From assembly GCA_002099365.1 (NCBI GenBank), contig MSED01000006.1, forward strand, positions 1,860,001 to 1,924,000: DNA of 64,000 nt. The letters run 5' to 3'. Positions 11,415-23,091 of this stretch are shown here, piece by piece. This stretch comes from Phialophora verrucosa. Its lineage: Eukaryota > Ascomycota > Eurotiomycetes > Chaetothyriales > Herpotrichiellaceae. The notes beneath the pieces were generated by a model. That model ran no database searches. It was not told where the DNA came from and saw nothing but the letters and a program-made list of their open reading frames with translations. Each line of letters begins with the position of its first letter. Position 1 is the first letter of the stretch. Both the position numbers and the translations under genes were made by a program.

Positions 11415-12650
11415 AAGCCGTCATGTGAGATGGACAATTTCGCGCTTAAAGGTTAGATGGGTGGCTGGACGTGATGTCGAAGGACCAAACATTTGGGCGA
11501 CCCTTTGCGCGTTTACAACACTGGCAGCACGGAGACCGAGCGGTCGAGTGAAGTCCAGGTCGTGTCATCTCACGTCAGAAGATACTCATGCACCACAAAA
11601 CTTGGGACTATCACATCCACAGCTCGGGCTGTGACATTGTGTAGGAGACGTAATAACACGTCCCTCGAGGTAGGATATCAGGATATCATCCTTGAGAAGT
11701 TCAGCAAGGCGAGCTACGAGGACAGAAAAAGGGACGTCGATCATGGTGGAAGGACCGGCGTAAGGATCCTACTCGTCAAGCTTCGGAAAATGCACCGTGT
11801 ATTACTACATGATCATAAGGGTCTATCACAAGGTGTTTCTGCTTCAAATATGACGTCCCGCACACGATGCTATGCCACTCCATGCCTCCTCCTACGATCA
11901 CCGGTCTGTGTCCTCTGATGCTGCGGCCAAGCCTGCGCATGTGACCAGGCTGGCAGCCTTGTCTGGGGGAACCGGGACAATCCGGTGGAATTGACAGGCA
12001 TCAGCCTTGGGCTTGCGTAATAGTTTTTTGAGTGGACTGGATAATTTTTCCAGCGCCGCCGATTCTCTGCCATGCAGCGATACGGCGACGCTCGTGTCAT
12101 TCCTGTTGCGTCAGTGGAGGGAAAGAGATCCGGAGGCCCCTCGTCCTTCAACCTCAGTTGTTCTGTATTTAATCACCGACGGTTCTAGACGTCTACCAAC
12201 AGTATGTTTCCGTCCACACATCGGCAGCATGGCAAGGGTGCCACTGGTGGAATGACTGCCTCGCTTCGCTCCCGAGGAAATGGGGATTGCACCTGTTTTC
12301 CCCAGTCGGAAGCCTCGTAGCCGCGACGTGGGCAGGCCCACTGCCCAACTTTGCGCTGTTGGATGTAATTCATTCCTGTGTTCCACAACTTCTCCAGTGC
12401 CAGTGGCGCACATGTAATGTACCTCGTAAGAGCCCACAATTCTGTGCAGCTGTTTATTCTGACATCATAGTTGGCCCACGTCCAGAGGGTGGTGTTACGA
12501 TATAACAAATCTTCATGCACAGTCTATCCTAGTGTGTACCTGCACCTCGTGCCAATCCTATATTCTTCTCCAACACTACAATATATTTGACATCGCTGCC
12601 ACCGGCTAACAACCAATTTCGGCGAGGACAGCTCATCGACGGCAACCACC
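11415..12650. promoter_or_regulatory. Upstream region of the trehalose-6-phosphate synthase gene
   Basis: About 1.24 kb with no conserved ORF, between the kinase stop and the TPS1 ATG. One CCCCT core of the stress-response element type is at 12137-12141, and an AT-rich TATA-like stretch (acaatatattt) lies about 75 bp before the ATG. Stress control of trehalose synthesis is usual in fungi. A single five-base match is weak evidence on its own. Confidence 0.4.
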
Positions 12651-14437
12651 ATGGATGGTATCGCCTCAGATTTTGAGGGCCGCGTTCTAGTCGTGGCCAA
12701 CCGCCTGCCCTTGTCCATCAAGCCCAGCGAGAACGGAGAGTTCGAATATAGTATTTCCTCCGGCGGACTGGTTTCGGGGCTGAAGGGTCTTTCCAAAGTT
12801 GTCGATTTCAAATGGTTCGGTTGGCCGGGCATTGACATTCATCGGAACGACAAGGATGAGGTGCGGCGGCATCTGCTGAACAAGTTCAATGCTGTCCCCA
12901 TCTTTCTCAACGAAGAAGCTGCCCAGAAGCACTACAATGGCTTTTCCAGTTCGTGAGATGCTTCGCCCCATGTCTTTCGTATGTCCCACGCGAGCACGGC
13001 TGACACGGAGGCAGACTCCATCCTATGGCCGCTGCTACATCGCATGCCTGAGAAGGCTGACTCGGACGCGAACTGGTCGGACGCCTACCAAGAAGTCAAC
13101 GAAACGTTTGCGGACAACATTGTCCCCTATGTGGAGGACCATGACCTGATCTGGGTGCATGACTATCATCTGCTCCTCCTTCCCGGCATTCTCAGAGAGC
13201 GGCTGAAGAAGAAGAAAGGGCTCAAGATCGGCTTCTTCCTCCACACACCCTTCCCCACCGAGGATTACTTTACCATCCTGCCATTCCGCGAGGAGATCTG
13301 TCGGAGCCTGCTGTTGTGCGACGTGATCGGATTCCACACAAACCAGTACGCCAAGGACTTCTTGGACAGCGCACGCATTGTCCTGCCCGGTGTCGCCAAG
13401 TCACCGAGCGACCTGCACTGGGAAGGCCGGCGGGTCCTCGTGCACGGCTTCCCCCTGGGCATTGAGGCAGACGAGTGGCGAGAGAAGCTGCAATCGGAAA
13501 CGGCGAGAAAGGAGCTTCTGGGCTTCCAGGAAGTGTTCAAAGACCAGAAGATCCTGCTGGGCGTCGACCGACTCGACTACATCAAGGGTGTTCCACAGAA
13601 GCTTCTGGCGTTCGATCGGTTTCTGACGGACAATCCCGAGTGGGTGGGCAAGGTGGTCCTGGTGCAACTGGCCATCCCGACCAGGGCGGACGTGGCCGCG
13701 TACCGGAAACTGCGCGAGGAAGTCGAAATGCTCGTCGGACGCATCAATGGCAAACACGGTACGTCAGAAACCTTACTGCGGCATGCCACATTCCCGCTGG
13801 TTTGAGCTGCACTAACTAACGCTCGATGTGCTCTCAGCAACCGTGAGGCATACACCCATCCATTATCTTTACAGGTCGGTCCCACCGGAACAACTTGCTG
13901 CTCTTTACGCCATTGCAGATGCGTGTGTCATCTCGTCCGTGCGGGACGGACTGAACCTCGTGAGTTACGAATATGCCGCGTGCCAGGATGAGAAGAAAGG
14001 CGTGCTCTTGATGTCCAACTATGTCGGCGCGACCAAGATCCTCCCGCCGTCGTCTATGGTTGTCATGAACCCCTGGGACAAACCGCGATTTGCAGAGAAA
14101 ATCAAGCAGGTGCTCACGATGAGCGACGAAGAGAGGGAAGAGAGGCACGCCGCGGTCATGAAGATTGTCAATAATTGGACAAGGTCTGTCTCCCTCGCCA
14201 CTTGCACCCAATTCTCCACCCCTTCAAAGTGGGACATTCCATGGACGCAGTGCTGACTGACGTGTGTGCGATAGTGCCAAATGGGGCAAAGCCTTCCTCG
14301 AAGCCATGATGACCGGACAGGTTCCCCAGGTCCTGGGCAACCCGGATCTCGACCCGGCTGAAGAGTGGGCCTTTGATCTTTCGGATTCTCAGATTGGAGA
14401 CATCATCGCCGAATCCGAGGCGGACGTCAAAGGGTAA
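12651..14437 (+). CDS. tpsA: alpha,alpha-Trehalose-phosphate synthase (UDP-forming)
   Basis: Four exons: 12651..12948, 13015..13758, 13838..14183 and 14275..14437, giving 516 residues, the usual length for Tps1/TpsA. Junctions rebuild GFS-NSILWPLLH, NGKHG-ATVRHTPIHYLY and NNWT-SAKWGKAF. The first donor is GTTCGT, non-consensus but the only one that gives the conserved sequence. The enzyme is a GT20 glycosyltransferase joining UDP-glucose and glucose-6-phosphate. Visible family blocks include VVANRLPLSI, the glycine-rich SSGGLVSGLKGL, WVHDYHLLLLPG, GFFLHTPFPTEDYF, the GVDRLDYIKG donor-site block and SSVRDGLNLVSYEY. It lacks a phosphatase domain; the partner phosphatase is encoded at 24-26.9 kb. 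It is expected in the cytosolic trehalose synthase complex. Confidence 0.95.
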
Positions 14438-15236
14438 TGAAGGGACCGACACGTCGGGCTCGGCGTCGGTGGACACTGTATCATGATCAGCGGATGCTGA
14501 GGGCAACGGCAGATTTAATGCTACTTGTGATGGCGAGCTACGGAGCATATGGATCTCGATTGTCGAGCATCGTCCAGCCATGGAGTATCGAATATATATG
14601 TGTGTATTAAAGTCCGCTCGCATTGCCGCTCCCGCTCGTAGTCACAGAGCCGCAGAGCCGCAGAGCCACGGTCGTAGAGCACGGTCGTAAAGCCACAGTC
14701 GTAAAGCGGTGCCACACCCACCCTCCCCTATGGCCAAAGTGACGGGCGTATTCCTCCTCGCTAGCAGTACATTCCAGGACCTTTTAACATGGTTCATGCT
14801 CATGCTCATGCTCGTCATAGTCCTCGTCCTCATTCTCGTAAAGTCGTTACCAGTCGGTCGGTTCATTGCTCCCCCCGGGCCACTTCCATGCTGCTCCTCA
14901 TCATTACAGAACCGGTCCCGCCACGAGTGCTAGTGCCAGTGCCAGTGCCAGTGCCAACTCCAGCGCCAGTGAAGTCGTTACTTCTCGTCCTTCGACCAGC
15001 TCAAGTGATTTGGCGTGATCCGTGTTATTAGTAATAGTATAGCATAGCATAGCAGGGCGTAGCGTAGCGTACATAGCATTCATTCATCCCATTCATTTCA
15101 GTTCAGGTCATCGTCTTCCCAGTCCCCATCCCCGTCTCCATATCCGTCCTCGATTCTCGAAGCAATAGGCTCAGTTGCCAAACGAGCCAACCTCCCACGC
15201 AAACTGCTGGCCTGCTTACGTACCCCGATCCACCCG
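14438..15236. repeat. Gene-free stretch with a cluster of imperfect microsatellites
   Basis: This convergent intergenic region (TPS1 ends rightward, the START-like gene ends leftward) carries several unrelated short tandem arrays. GCAGAGCC-type units and a related GTCGTA(A/G)AGC pattern occupy 14645-14710. CATGCT units occupy about 14794-14813, GCCAGT units about 14926-14970, and ATAGC/GTAGC units about 15036-15075. CATTC units lie near 15078-15093. The arrays are imperfect and of different unit length. No coding frame or transposon end is evident. Confidence 0.7.
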
Positions 15237-16517
15237 TCAAGACACAAAATCCCTCCTCTCCACCGCGCCGCCCATGCTCTCGCAGAACTCGCCCAAGCGC
15301 GTGCCCCACTCGGCCATCCGTTCCTCCATGTAAGGCTTTGCCTTTGCGTTCTTCTTCGCCATGATGCCCTTCTGACACTCCCAGTCCCAGTACTCGCAGA
15401 TCTCCTGGCCCGCGCCATCGACCGTGGGCCGGATCTCGTGGACACGCTGGGTGAAGAGCAAAAACCGCGGATAGCTCTTCGGGGGGTTGTACGCCGCGAC
15501 GCTGGTCCACACGAGACGATACACGCCCGCGACCGAGTCCGTGTGGGTCTGCGTCCGGAGGATGACGCCCTTGCCCAACTGGTCGATGGGGACGTCGTGT
15601 TCCGTGGGGTCGTCCGGGCGCGATACCTCGGTGACGACGACGGCGCGGTCGCTCACTTCCTTGCTGTTCGGCAGCTTCATCTTCAGGTGCAGCGTCATTA
15701 TGGTGCCGAGCTGGATGCGCACGCTAGGTTCGCCGTACAGGGCGTTGATGTGCAGCTGGCGGCGGTTGCGGCTCGTGGCCGTGGACTTGCGGCGCGCGAT
15801 CGCCGTGCTCTCCGTATTGGCCGGCGCGGGCATCAGGCGCGCGGGGTTGTTGGGCGCCGGGAGGAGCACGGCAGTGCCTGTGTCGTTTGTGTCCGGCGGC
15901 GAGATCACGCTGTTGGGGAGGGAGCCGCGCCGCGCCTCGGTTGCGGCTTGGTATACTTGTGCGGCGGAGAGGCGGCGTGCTGGCTCGGCACCGTTTGCGC
16001 TGGCGCTGGCGTTGGCTGTTGAGTTGGAGCGCGACGCGTCTGGGCTGGTTCCTGACAAGCGGCTCGCGTTGCTGGCGAGCCGCTGCCTCGTCACGGGCGG
16101 AGGGCTGCTTGGCCGCTCCAGACTTGCTGACCCTCTACTCCCAGGCGGGGGCGGACTGGCCGCGCCCGTTCCATTCGTGCTTCCGCTCCTACTTGTCCGA
16201 CGGTAAGCAGTAGAATGCTGCGGTCCGGGCATGACAGCCCCGTCTATAATATCACTGTCGAAGTTCACAGCGATGCTGGTGTTCCGCACGAGTTCTTCGA
16301 TTTCGGCGAGAGTGGCGTCGTCTTCATCGTCGGGTTGGGCCGTAATGGTCACGCGAGGGCACCATCTGTTCCAGTCCTTCCAGGTCTCGGTGTTGCGGAG
16401 GGTGCGGAAAACCAAGCTCGCGGGTGCGTTGATGAGTGTGCGGGCCGAGGCGTAGAATGTCGCGGCAGATTGGGGGATGTCGGGGGTGGAGAAGTCGGTT
16501 TTTGTAGCAGGAGCCAT
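15237..16517 (-). CDS. START-like/SRPBCC domain protein (hypothetical)
   Basis: A single exon of 426 residues. The frame is open to 16550, but that codon is GTG, so I take the first ATG at 16517 (MAPATKTDF). The N-terminus (ASARTLINAPASLVFRTLRNTETWKDWNRWCP) and C-terminal part (FLLFTQRVHEIRPTVDGAGQEICEYWDWECQKG) look like the opening and closing of a SRPBCC/START-like lipid-binding fold. They are split by a ~190-residue Ser/Pro/Ala-rich low-complexity insertion. A MTLHLKMKLPN beta segment lies between. The function is unknown; related small folds bind lipids or polyketides. A GC-rich antisense frame overlaps it and is judged a shadow. Confidence 0.7.
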   Translation of the reverse strand: MAPATKTDFSTPDIPQSAATFYASARTLINAPASLVFRTLRNTETWKDWNRWCPRVTITAQPDDEDDATLAEIEELVRNTSIAVNFDSDIIDGAVMPGPQHSTAYRRTSRSGSTNGTGAASPPPPGSRGSASLERPSSPPPVTRQRLASNASRLSGTSPDASRSNSTANASASANGAEPARRLSAAQVYQAATEARRGSLPNSVISPPDTNDTGTAVLLPAPNNPARLMPAPANTESTAIARRKSTATSRNRRQLHINALYGEPSVRIQLGTIMTLHLKMKLPNSKEVSDRAVVVTEVSRPDDPTEHDVPIDQLGKGVILRTQTHTDSVAGVYRLVWTSVAAYNPPKSYPRFLLFTQRVHEIRPTVDGAGQEICEYWDWECQKGIMAKKNAKAKPYMEERMAEWGTRLGEFCESMGGAVERRDFVS

Positions 16518-18084
16518 TGTATCGAAGAGAGGAGCAACGACGATGCTCACGAGGCTAGTGTATTAGTGCTGTGGGCAGGATGTTGTAGTATTTGAAATCA
16601 GGCGTATAGGTCGCGGGAACAGGTCAGGGACGTGTAGTCCTCAATGCGCCGATTCGTTGAAATGCTTCGACGATGAGGATAGGACCGTGAAAATTGGATC
16701 TAGAGAAGACACGGCCTGGTGCCTGATATTGGCGATCAGTCTGGCCCAGGTAAGAGTTGCGTCGTGTCAATTGTCCTGAACTCCTACGCGGCAGGCAGCA
16801 AAATACTCCTGCTGCTATTGAAGCAGAGGTGTCTTTGCCCTTTCTTAGCGCGAGACTGCAATATTTGGTGTACGAGTTCAGAGGCCGCCCTTGAACCCAC
16901 GCTGTGTGTCTGTGTGCGCGTGACCTATGTCATGATGAAGCAAACTTGTTTAATGCCTGATATAGCTCGTAATTCGTCCGTTGCTGTTACGGGTGGTCCA
17001 GAGCAGCTACCAAGACAAGAGATGGCAGAGATAAAAGCCTTGGTTGACGGGAGATCGAGACGTATTCGTACCACTGCAATGACCTAACAAGTACTTGAGC
17101 TGTGCTATGTGCTCGTAATTGTTTTTTTCCTTCGGCGGCAATGACACTGGAGGCGATCGACGATGTGGGGAAGAAGTTTTCGGTGGACAAGCAGGGCAAG
17201 TCCTAGCGACATCACGTGCAAAGCGTTTTCAACAGTTTTTATTTGTGGCTGGAATGCAGTCATTTTCAGACGCTGATTACTTCGTAGTGCAGTGGGAACT
17301 TCAGGCAACTTCTGCGGTTTGGGATTCTCACACTGGCGTTGCACCGCTGTACGAGGTAGCTGTAACCAGGCCACCAGCTGTACAGCCTTGACCCCTACGC
17401 ATGGTGGCTGAAACGGCCCCGATGCTGCCTAGAGCGGGTGAAATTGGTAGCTAGCCGACCTCGGGCAACCATCGAAAGGTTTCTGTTCTCTTAGGATACC
17501 TACAGTAGAGCTTGCGCCACACTTGCAAGGTACAGTACGAGAGTTGGGGTCTTGCTGTTACACAGGACAGTGCAATATGTACTGACAACTTGACTGCATT
17601 GCACTGCACCACCTGTAATGGACGGCAAGCGGGTTGCCTCTGCACATCTGGATGAGCGCAAATCGGCTCTGCCAAAAGCTCTGCACACATCCCTGCAAGC
17701 TGTTAGAGAAGATCGTTGAGAGCCCTAGGGCCCTGAGGGGACTTTATTACATCCTACTGTACATACTGCGTGGACTACACCTCTGCGCACCCTCCCCCCT
17801 GCCTGAGGGGCCACCGTTTGGCGCTTCAGCCTGATCTGAATGTTTGTTTGGTCGCAAACACAGCTTCTTCGTTCTTTCCGCACATATCTGTCGCGCCTCA
17901 CAGCATGTAGTCTCGCGTCAGGTTTCTTCTCGCGCGTGCGTCCTGGCTTTGAATTATCTGTCTGGCCTTTATGTACATGACTATCTTCTCTTCCTCTCCC
18001 TGTGTACACTACGTCCGATTGAGCGTTAAGCGACTGGTTGGTTGATTGACTGATTGATGATTGATGATTGATTGCTCGTTCACC
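16518..18084. promoter_or_regulatory. Divergent promoter region of START-like and DUF1917 genes
   Basis: About 1.57 kb between two divergent start codons. It contains AGGGG or CCCCT cores at 17736-17740, 17796-17800 and 17806-17810, which resemble clustered stress-response elements. It also holds a GATT(GAT)-type microsatellite at about 18041-18073, just before the plus-strand ATG. No convincing gene is seen. Confidence 0.45.
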
Positions 18085-19428
18085 ATGGCACGTCAGAAAC
18101 CCGCCGCCACCAACACCACCACCACTGCATCTTCAACCTTAGCACCAGACAACGACGTCTCCATCCCAGATGACCTGTTCAGTGACGAATCAGACTATCA
18201 CGGTAAGTCGACCTCGTGACGATGCTGCCGGGGCCGATGGCTGGGTTCGCAGGCTGAAGCCAGCGTTGGTTGACTTTCTGACTTTTCCAACCACCCAGGG
18301 AGCGCTGAAACCAAGACTCTGTACAGCCAGCTCGATGAATCGTTCGACGTGGAGAAGTACTGGGCCATCCACGACTGGAACGCCCAGGTCATCGCCGCAA
18401 AGGGTAGAAACGCGCTCGCCAAAGCGGCCGAGCTCCGTCTGATGGAAAAAGCAAGCAAGGAAAGTGAAGCGGCTTTGAAGGACGAGGAGTCGACGATCAA
18501 AGACGAAGAAGATCCCGATATCAAGATGATGGACCTCATCGCCAGGACCGCCGCGTCTCCTCCCGCCAAGGAGGAGCAGCAACAACCGCAACAACGAAAA
18601 CCGCAGAACTACTACGAAGGCCACCCGTCCGCCAAACAGCTCGATGAGTCGGTCTCGGACTTCCTCGCCCGCCTCCCTCCCTCCACAACCACGGCCGCCC
18701 ACGCCCAAGACCACTGGATCTGGATCTGCAACCCGTTTCCCAGCGACCCTCGCGCCCGCGCGCCAGAAGACCTCGCCACCTTCAAACAACTCGGCACGCG
18801 CCTCCTCGAAGGCTTCCTCGCGCGTAAGACAGATCTCGAGACCGCCAACCCGGGCAAACAACCCGGCGTTATCACGCGCATGCTCCGCCCCAGCCGTCTC
18901 GCGCTGGAGTCCTCCCTCCGCGATCTCGCCCAATCCCACGGCGTCATCAGCGGCAAGTGGATGCTCTTCCCCACGGAAGGACAAGTCGACCACGTGTGGG
19001 AAACCGTCGCCCGCGCCGTCTGGGCCGGCACCCTCGGAAGCAGTGCCAAAGTTGCGGTCGCTGCTTCGGACGATGGTGGTGATGCCAGTGGCGGCGAGCC
19101 GCAAAGCTCCGCCAGGGACGTCGCACGAGACGACGGCTCCCAACGGCTCGTATGCATCTACACCGTTGACTTCTCCGACACGGCCGACGTGCGTCGCGTT
19201 CTTGGCGCAATCAAGGATCTCGGCCTGCTTGATGGTGAGGGAGGGACAACGGCCGTCTACTACAAGTGCGATGCGTACACTTACTTGGACATCAGCGGAG
19301 GGAACGAATACAAGTTGAGGGCGAGCATGTATTCGTCTAGGGACCTGTTTCCGGAATGGTATCACAGTGAAGGGGAACGGGGAGGGGAAGGTCGTCGTAG
19401 TGGAGGTGCGTCCCGGCGACGGCCCTGA
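18085..19428 (+). CDS. DUF1917 (Bles03/UPF0696-like) domain protein
   Basis: Two exons, 18085..18202 and 18299..19428, give 415 residues. The 96-nt intron has a GTAAGT donor and a CCCAG acceptor and joins SDYHG to SAETKTLYSQ in phase. Residues 1-40 are Thr/Ala-rich. The core contains HWIWICNPFP, SGKWMLFP, VDHVWETVARAV and a C-terminal VCIYTVDFSD / YYKCDAYTYLDI pattern, typical of the DUF1917 family related to mammalian Bles03, whose fold resembles eIF4E. Molecular function is unproven. An internal charged linker (STIKDEEDPDIK) and a Gln/Pro stretch precede the domain. A long minus-strand frame over this gene is a GC-rich shadow. Confidence 0.78.
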
Positions 19429-19950
19429 AAAGAGGTGACATATCTAGGTGCCCTACACTGGTGATTAGAGTTAGTGTGCGTCCCGGGAGTGAGGTTGTGT
19501 GCAACCCAGGGCGTTCGATCTCGGAGGTATGGGTTTCGTTGTGCTTGCCATGTTGAAAGATACCCCATGCAGCATTGTCCAAAGTCGAGTTGCAGATACT
19601 GATGCTGGTGACGGAGCTAAGCGACAGCGCCAGCACTTGAAAATGTATCAAAGAAGGAAAAAGAGACTTTCTCCAGGTCAATAATTGAATGCGTTCGGTT
19701 CGTATGGAGCAGTATTTCCTAACCCCCAGCTTCCAACTTCAGCTTCGTACCAGCCGTGATCACATCGAGTCTGTCGTCCACCATATGCACTCTATGCAGC
19801 CACCTTTCGCTAATGCAAACCCAGAGAATCCGCTGGCCATGCCATCTTCAGCTTCATGAGACGTAAAATATGCTTCTCGTACCTTACCACGCATATCCAT
19901 AGTCCAACGTGTGGACGAATTGAGCCTCACTCAGGATGGAGAGTGCTGTC
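19429..19950. other. Intergenic, convergent 3' ends
   Basis: About 520 bp between the DUF1917 stop and the PP28-like stop. I see only short frames and no repeats; it should hold two 3' UTRs. Confidence 0.45.
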
Positions 19951-20743
19951 TCACTTCTTGCCTTTCTTAGCCGTCTTCGCTCCGCCACTACCCATGGCCG
20001 CCTCTCTCAACTTGGTCTCACGCTCATTCTTCTCCTTCTCACGTGCATCCCGTTCTTCCTTCTCAGCTTGCTTTCGTGCCGCGGCCTGTTCACGTTGCTC
20101 CCTGATCAACTTAAGCCGCGCAAGATCAGCACGTGCTTCGTCGGTCTTGCCCTCAGCATGCAATTTTTGGTATCGCTCTTTGGCCTGTTGTGCGGCAAGG
20201 GCTTCTCGTTCACGCCGGCTGAGATTTTCGCCGTCACCCTTCTTCGGTGCATCGCCACTTGCGCCTATCGCCGACTGTGCCATGGACCGAGCCTTCTGGG
20301 TGTGATTTGGATTTGCCGGCATATCGTCCTCTTCATCTTCCTCTTCTTCGGAGCTGCTAGGCAGGTCTCCTGGTGCCGCGACCTTTTGATTCTTCTTGGC
20401 GATGGCCTGGAGCTTCTTCTTACGGGCAATTTCTTTGCGTTGTTCTCGACTCAACTCCTGTCCGCCTGCTTGGGGCGCAGCAGAGGATCCTTCACCGCCA
20501 TCTGAAGACTCCTCTTCCGAAGATTCATCCTCCTCCTCTTCTGAGGATGCTGCTTTATCTCCTGGTTCGCGCCACATGCCCATCTGGTTGCCTTCTTTGT
20601 CCAGCGGTTGTAGGTCGCGGGAGAAATGCTTGCCACCTGCGAGACAAATCAGTCACTTATATTTTGCTTTTGCCGACGGGATTGTGGTAAGTACCTCCTC
20701 TGGTAGGCTTCGAAAACTTCCCTCCTCGTCCTCTTGGTGCCAT
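19951..20743 (-). CDS. PP28/PDAP1-like casein-kinase-substrate phosphoprotein
   Basis: Two exons, 20743..20695 and 20636..19951, give 244 residues. The first exon encodes MAPRGRGGKFSKPTRGG; the 58-nt intron has a GTACTT donor and a CGCAG acceptor and joins to GGKHFSRDLQPLD. The centre is Ser/Glu-rich with acidic runs suited to casein kinase II (ASSEEEEDESSEE). The second half is a charged helix with LSRREREALAAQQAKERYQKLHAEGKTDEARADLARLKLIREQREQAAAR-type sequence, the conserved core of the PP28 family (Pfam PP28). Its cellular role in fungi is not established. The small basic N-terminal exon starting MAPRGRGGK is conserved in the family and fixes the start. Confidence 0.88.
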
Positions 20744-21441
20744 CTTGACGCACTTAACTCTCTACTCCTACAACACGCCTAGTCGAGAGAACTGGTGGGG
20801 GAGGGGTAGAGGTCGAGTGACAGCAGAACGTTCCCCGCGGCTGAAGGTCGCTGAAAGCAATAGAGAAGGTTCAGCAGTCTGATCGTGCTAGGAGTTGCAA
20901 TTAGGGGTGTCTCTTCCTACCGGACCCGTAGACAGGTGACTGGGACAAGGAGCGGTGGGTGGCTTTCGACGTTGCAGTCAAAAGGATCGTCGGATTTTCT
21001 TTGTGCCCAACCGCAACAAGGAATGACGTAGTCTTGGGATAGGCGACTTACTGCGAAACAGTCTCTCGAGCACAGCCAGCAACGGTGGTCTGAATCACTT
21101 TTATGCTTGAGGATAGTTTGTGAAGATACCGAGGAAAGAGAGAAATATGAATGTAAGGGGAGGGAAGCATGCAAACATCGGTGACTGTGAGTTGTCACTG
21201 GGGCCTGGCTGGCCAATCAAAGTGAAGTCAAAGTGATGCCAGGATGAACCAGGGCTGCCAGTCCCAAGACGCCAAAGGGAATCCAAAATGCCAAAAGTGC
21301 GACTGTGAAGCTTCATGGTGCTGAGACAGTGCGGACAAAGTGAAATAGAAGACCAGCGAGAAGAAGCAAGCGCAGCAGCAGGCACGATACAATCCATCAA
21401 TTCCATTTGGCCATTGAGGCAAGAACCATGCGAAGCCTCCC
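20744..21441. other. Intergenic between PP28-like and MFS genes
   Basis: About 700 bp holding the PP28 promoter and the transporter 3' UTR. No conserved frame is seen here. Confidence 0.4.
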
Positions 21442-23091
21442 TCAGAGCTTTTCTCGTTTCCACCCAACTGCGACCCATCTTACCAGCAGCAGCACCGCTG
21501 CAGCTGCTACCATTGTCGTCGCAGAGAACAGCTGCAACCCAATGAACTTGCCGCCATTTCTTTCGATCAGGGCTCCCGCGATGGGAGATCCGGTCAGAAC
21601 TGCGAGCCCCTGGTCCAGCACGGTGAGCCAGCACTCTCCCTAACATAGACGGACACTGACTCACCACAATTGTGAAGCCCATGCCACTCCGAACACCTGC
21701 CTTACTTGGATCCTTCGTCAAGTTTGCAAGCACAATGGGGAACAGAGATTGAAGTCCATGAGCAACGACCCCATATGTGACGGCAAAGACCCACAGCCCA
21801 CTGACAGAATCGACAGAAATCCAGCAGTAAAGGATGATGCTGGCCACGATAGCCAAGGGTATCATCAAGTTCAGCCCTCCGACCCATCTCTGGGCAATGT
21901 AAGCGGGTAGCATTCGCCCAACAACCCCTACACCATTCAAGACCATCAGCAGGTTGATGCTAGTAGCTTGAGTGGCACCTAAAGCGTTCCTGGCAAAGGT
22001 GCCAATAAACTGCCGTTTTCATAAACGTCGTATCAGCAAGGAAACTCGAGGATGAGGACAAAGGGAGACAGGGACCCAATGCACAACCAGGGCACAGTAT
22101 TCCGTGCTTTGTGCGTCAGCGCATATATTGCTCTCCCGAGTTGCCTCGGACTGGGCCATATGTCTTCTGAAGAGATGAGGTGACTCACAAACCATCCGAC
22201 GTAAACAGACCAGAAGTACAGGAATGACCCGATCAGATACAGCGTGTATGGCGCCTCTTTGAAGGCCGACCATTCCACAATCGGACCCGACCTTCGTGGC
22301 GGCAGACGGGGCTATCGGGGCTCATCAGCATTAGCCGCTATTGTTGACAGCTGAAGATTCACCTTCAAGACGAGGCCAGCGGCAATGACACAGGCCAGCT
22401 GCACGAAAGCTATAGTGCGAATAGCCCACGGAAATCCAACCCTGGGGAGCATCGTTTCCGCGATAGCTGGGAACACAAGCCCACCCGTGCATGAGCCAGT
22501 GACCGCCACAGCAAGCGCCGTCGACCGCTTCTTTTCAAAATAGGTGCTCACCAGAGCCAAGGTCGGTACTAAGCTCAATCCATAACCGAAGCCAACACAA
22601 AGTGTCTGAGCAAGAAAGATCTGCCAGAAGCTCCTGCACAGACTGAGCAGGAACAGGCCCGTGACAGAAATAATGCTCCCAAGGACGTACTGAATCCTAA
22701 AGAACCCAGCATCAAGAGCTCTCCCGGTCCAGGTGCCCATCCCAAAGAGAACGAAAACTTGCGTAGTGCCAATCCATGCCACCGAACTCTCGCCTCCTAT
22801 CTTCATCACCTGGACGTAGTATGTCTGAAATAATCCATAGCTGTTCACGAAGCCCCAGGTGTTGAAGATGATCAGGTGTGCTGCAAAGGCCATCGACCAG
22901 GCTCTCAGGCCTCCATCGGGTGCTGGACCTGGGTCAACATTGCCATTTGACGGAGTATATGTAACATTGCTGGATCGTCCGTCCCGAGTCTTTCCAGCGT
23001 CATCGGAAGGCTTGACTTTCACCTCTTCCTCTCCGTCGACCTGGGCTATTTTCGACCCTTCTAGGCGCTCCATTCCAATCACATCTGTCAT
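21442..23091 (-). CDS. MFS transporter, monocarboxylate-transporter (MCT/SLC16) type
   Basis: Four exons: 23091..22363, 22311..22189, 22009..21665 and 21609..21442, giving 455 residues. Introns (51, 179 and 55 nt) have GTGAAT/GTGAGT donors and ATAG/GCAG/CCAG acceptors, all phase 0. The first intron ends at a TAG that would otherwise stop the frame. The start is the first ATG at 23091; the open frame upstream begins with GTG. A ~75-residue hydrophilic N-terminus precedes PAPDGGLRAW, the family's DGGWGW-like entry motif, and 12 hydrophobic segments follow. RLPPRRSGPIVEW between helices 6 and 7 and the second-half NGVGVVGRMLP motif are typical of fungal MCT-like proteins. Substrate is unknown; yeast relatives include the riboflavin transporter Mch5. 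It should lie in the plasma membrane. Confidence 0.85.

Noticed and set aside
15438..16213. Plus-strand frames up to 239 codons over the START-like gene
   Set aside because: Ala/Arg/Val-rich composition is typical of shadow frames opposite a GC-rich coding exon; no domain is visible.
18190..19365. Long minus-strand frame (391 codons) over the DUF1917 gene
   Set aside because: It is antisense to a well-supported spliced gene in GC-rich DNA, has no family pattern, and is explained by codon composition.
22312..22362. Premature TAG in the MFS transporter
   Set aside because: The TAG is the 3' splice site of a 51-nt phase-0 intron; after splicing LVLK joins PRLPPRRSG, which is family-like.
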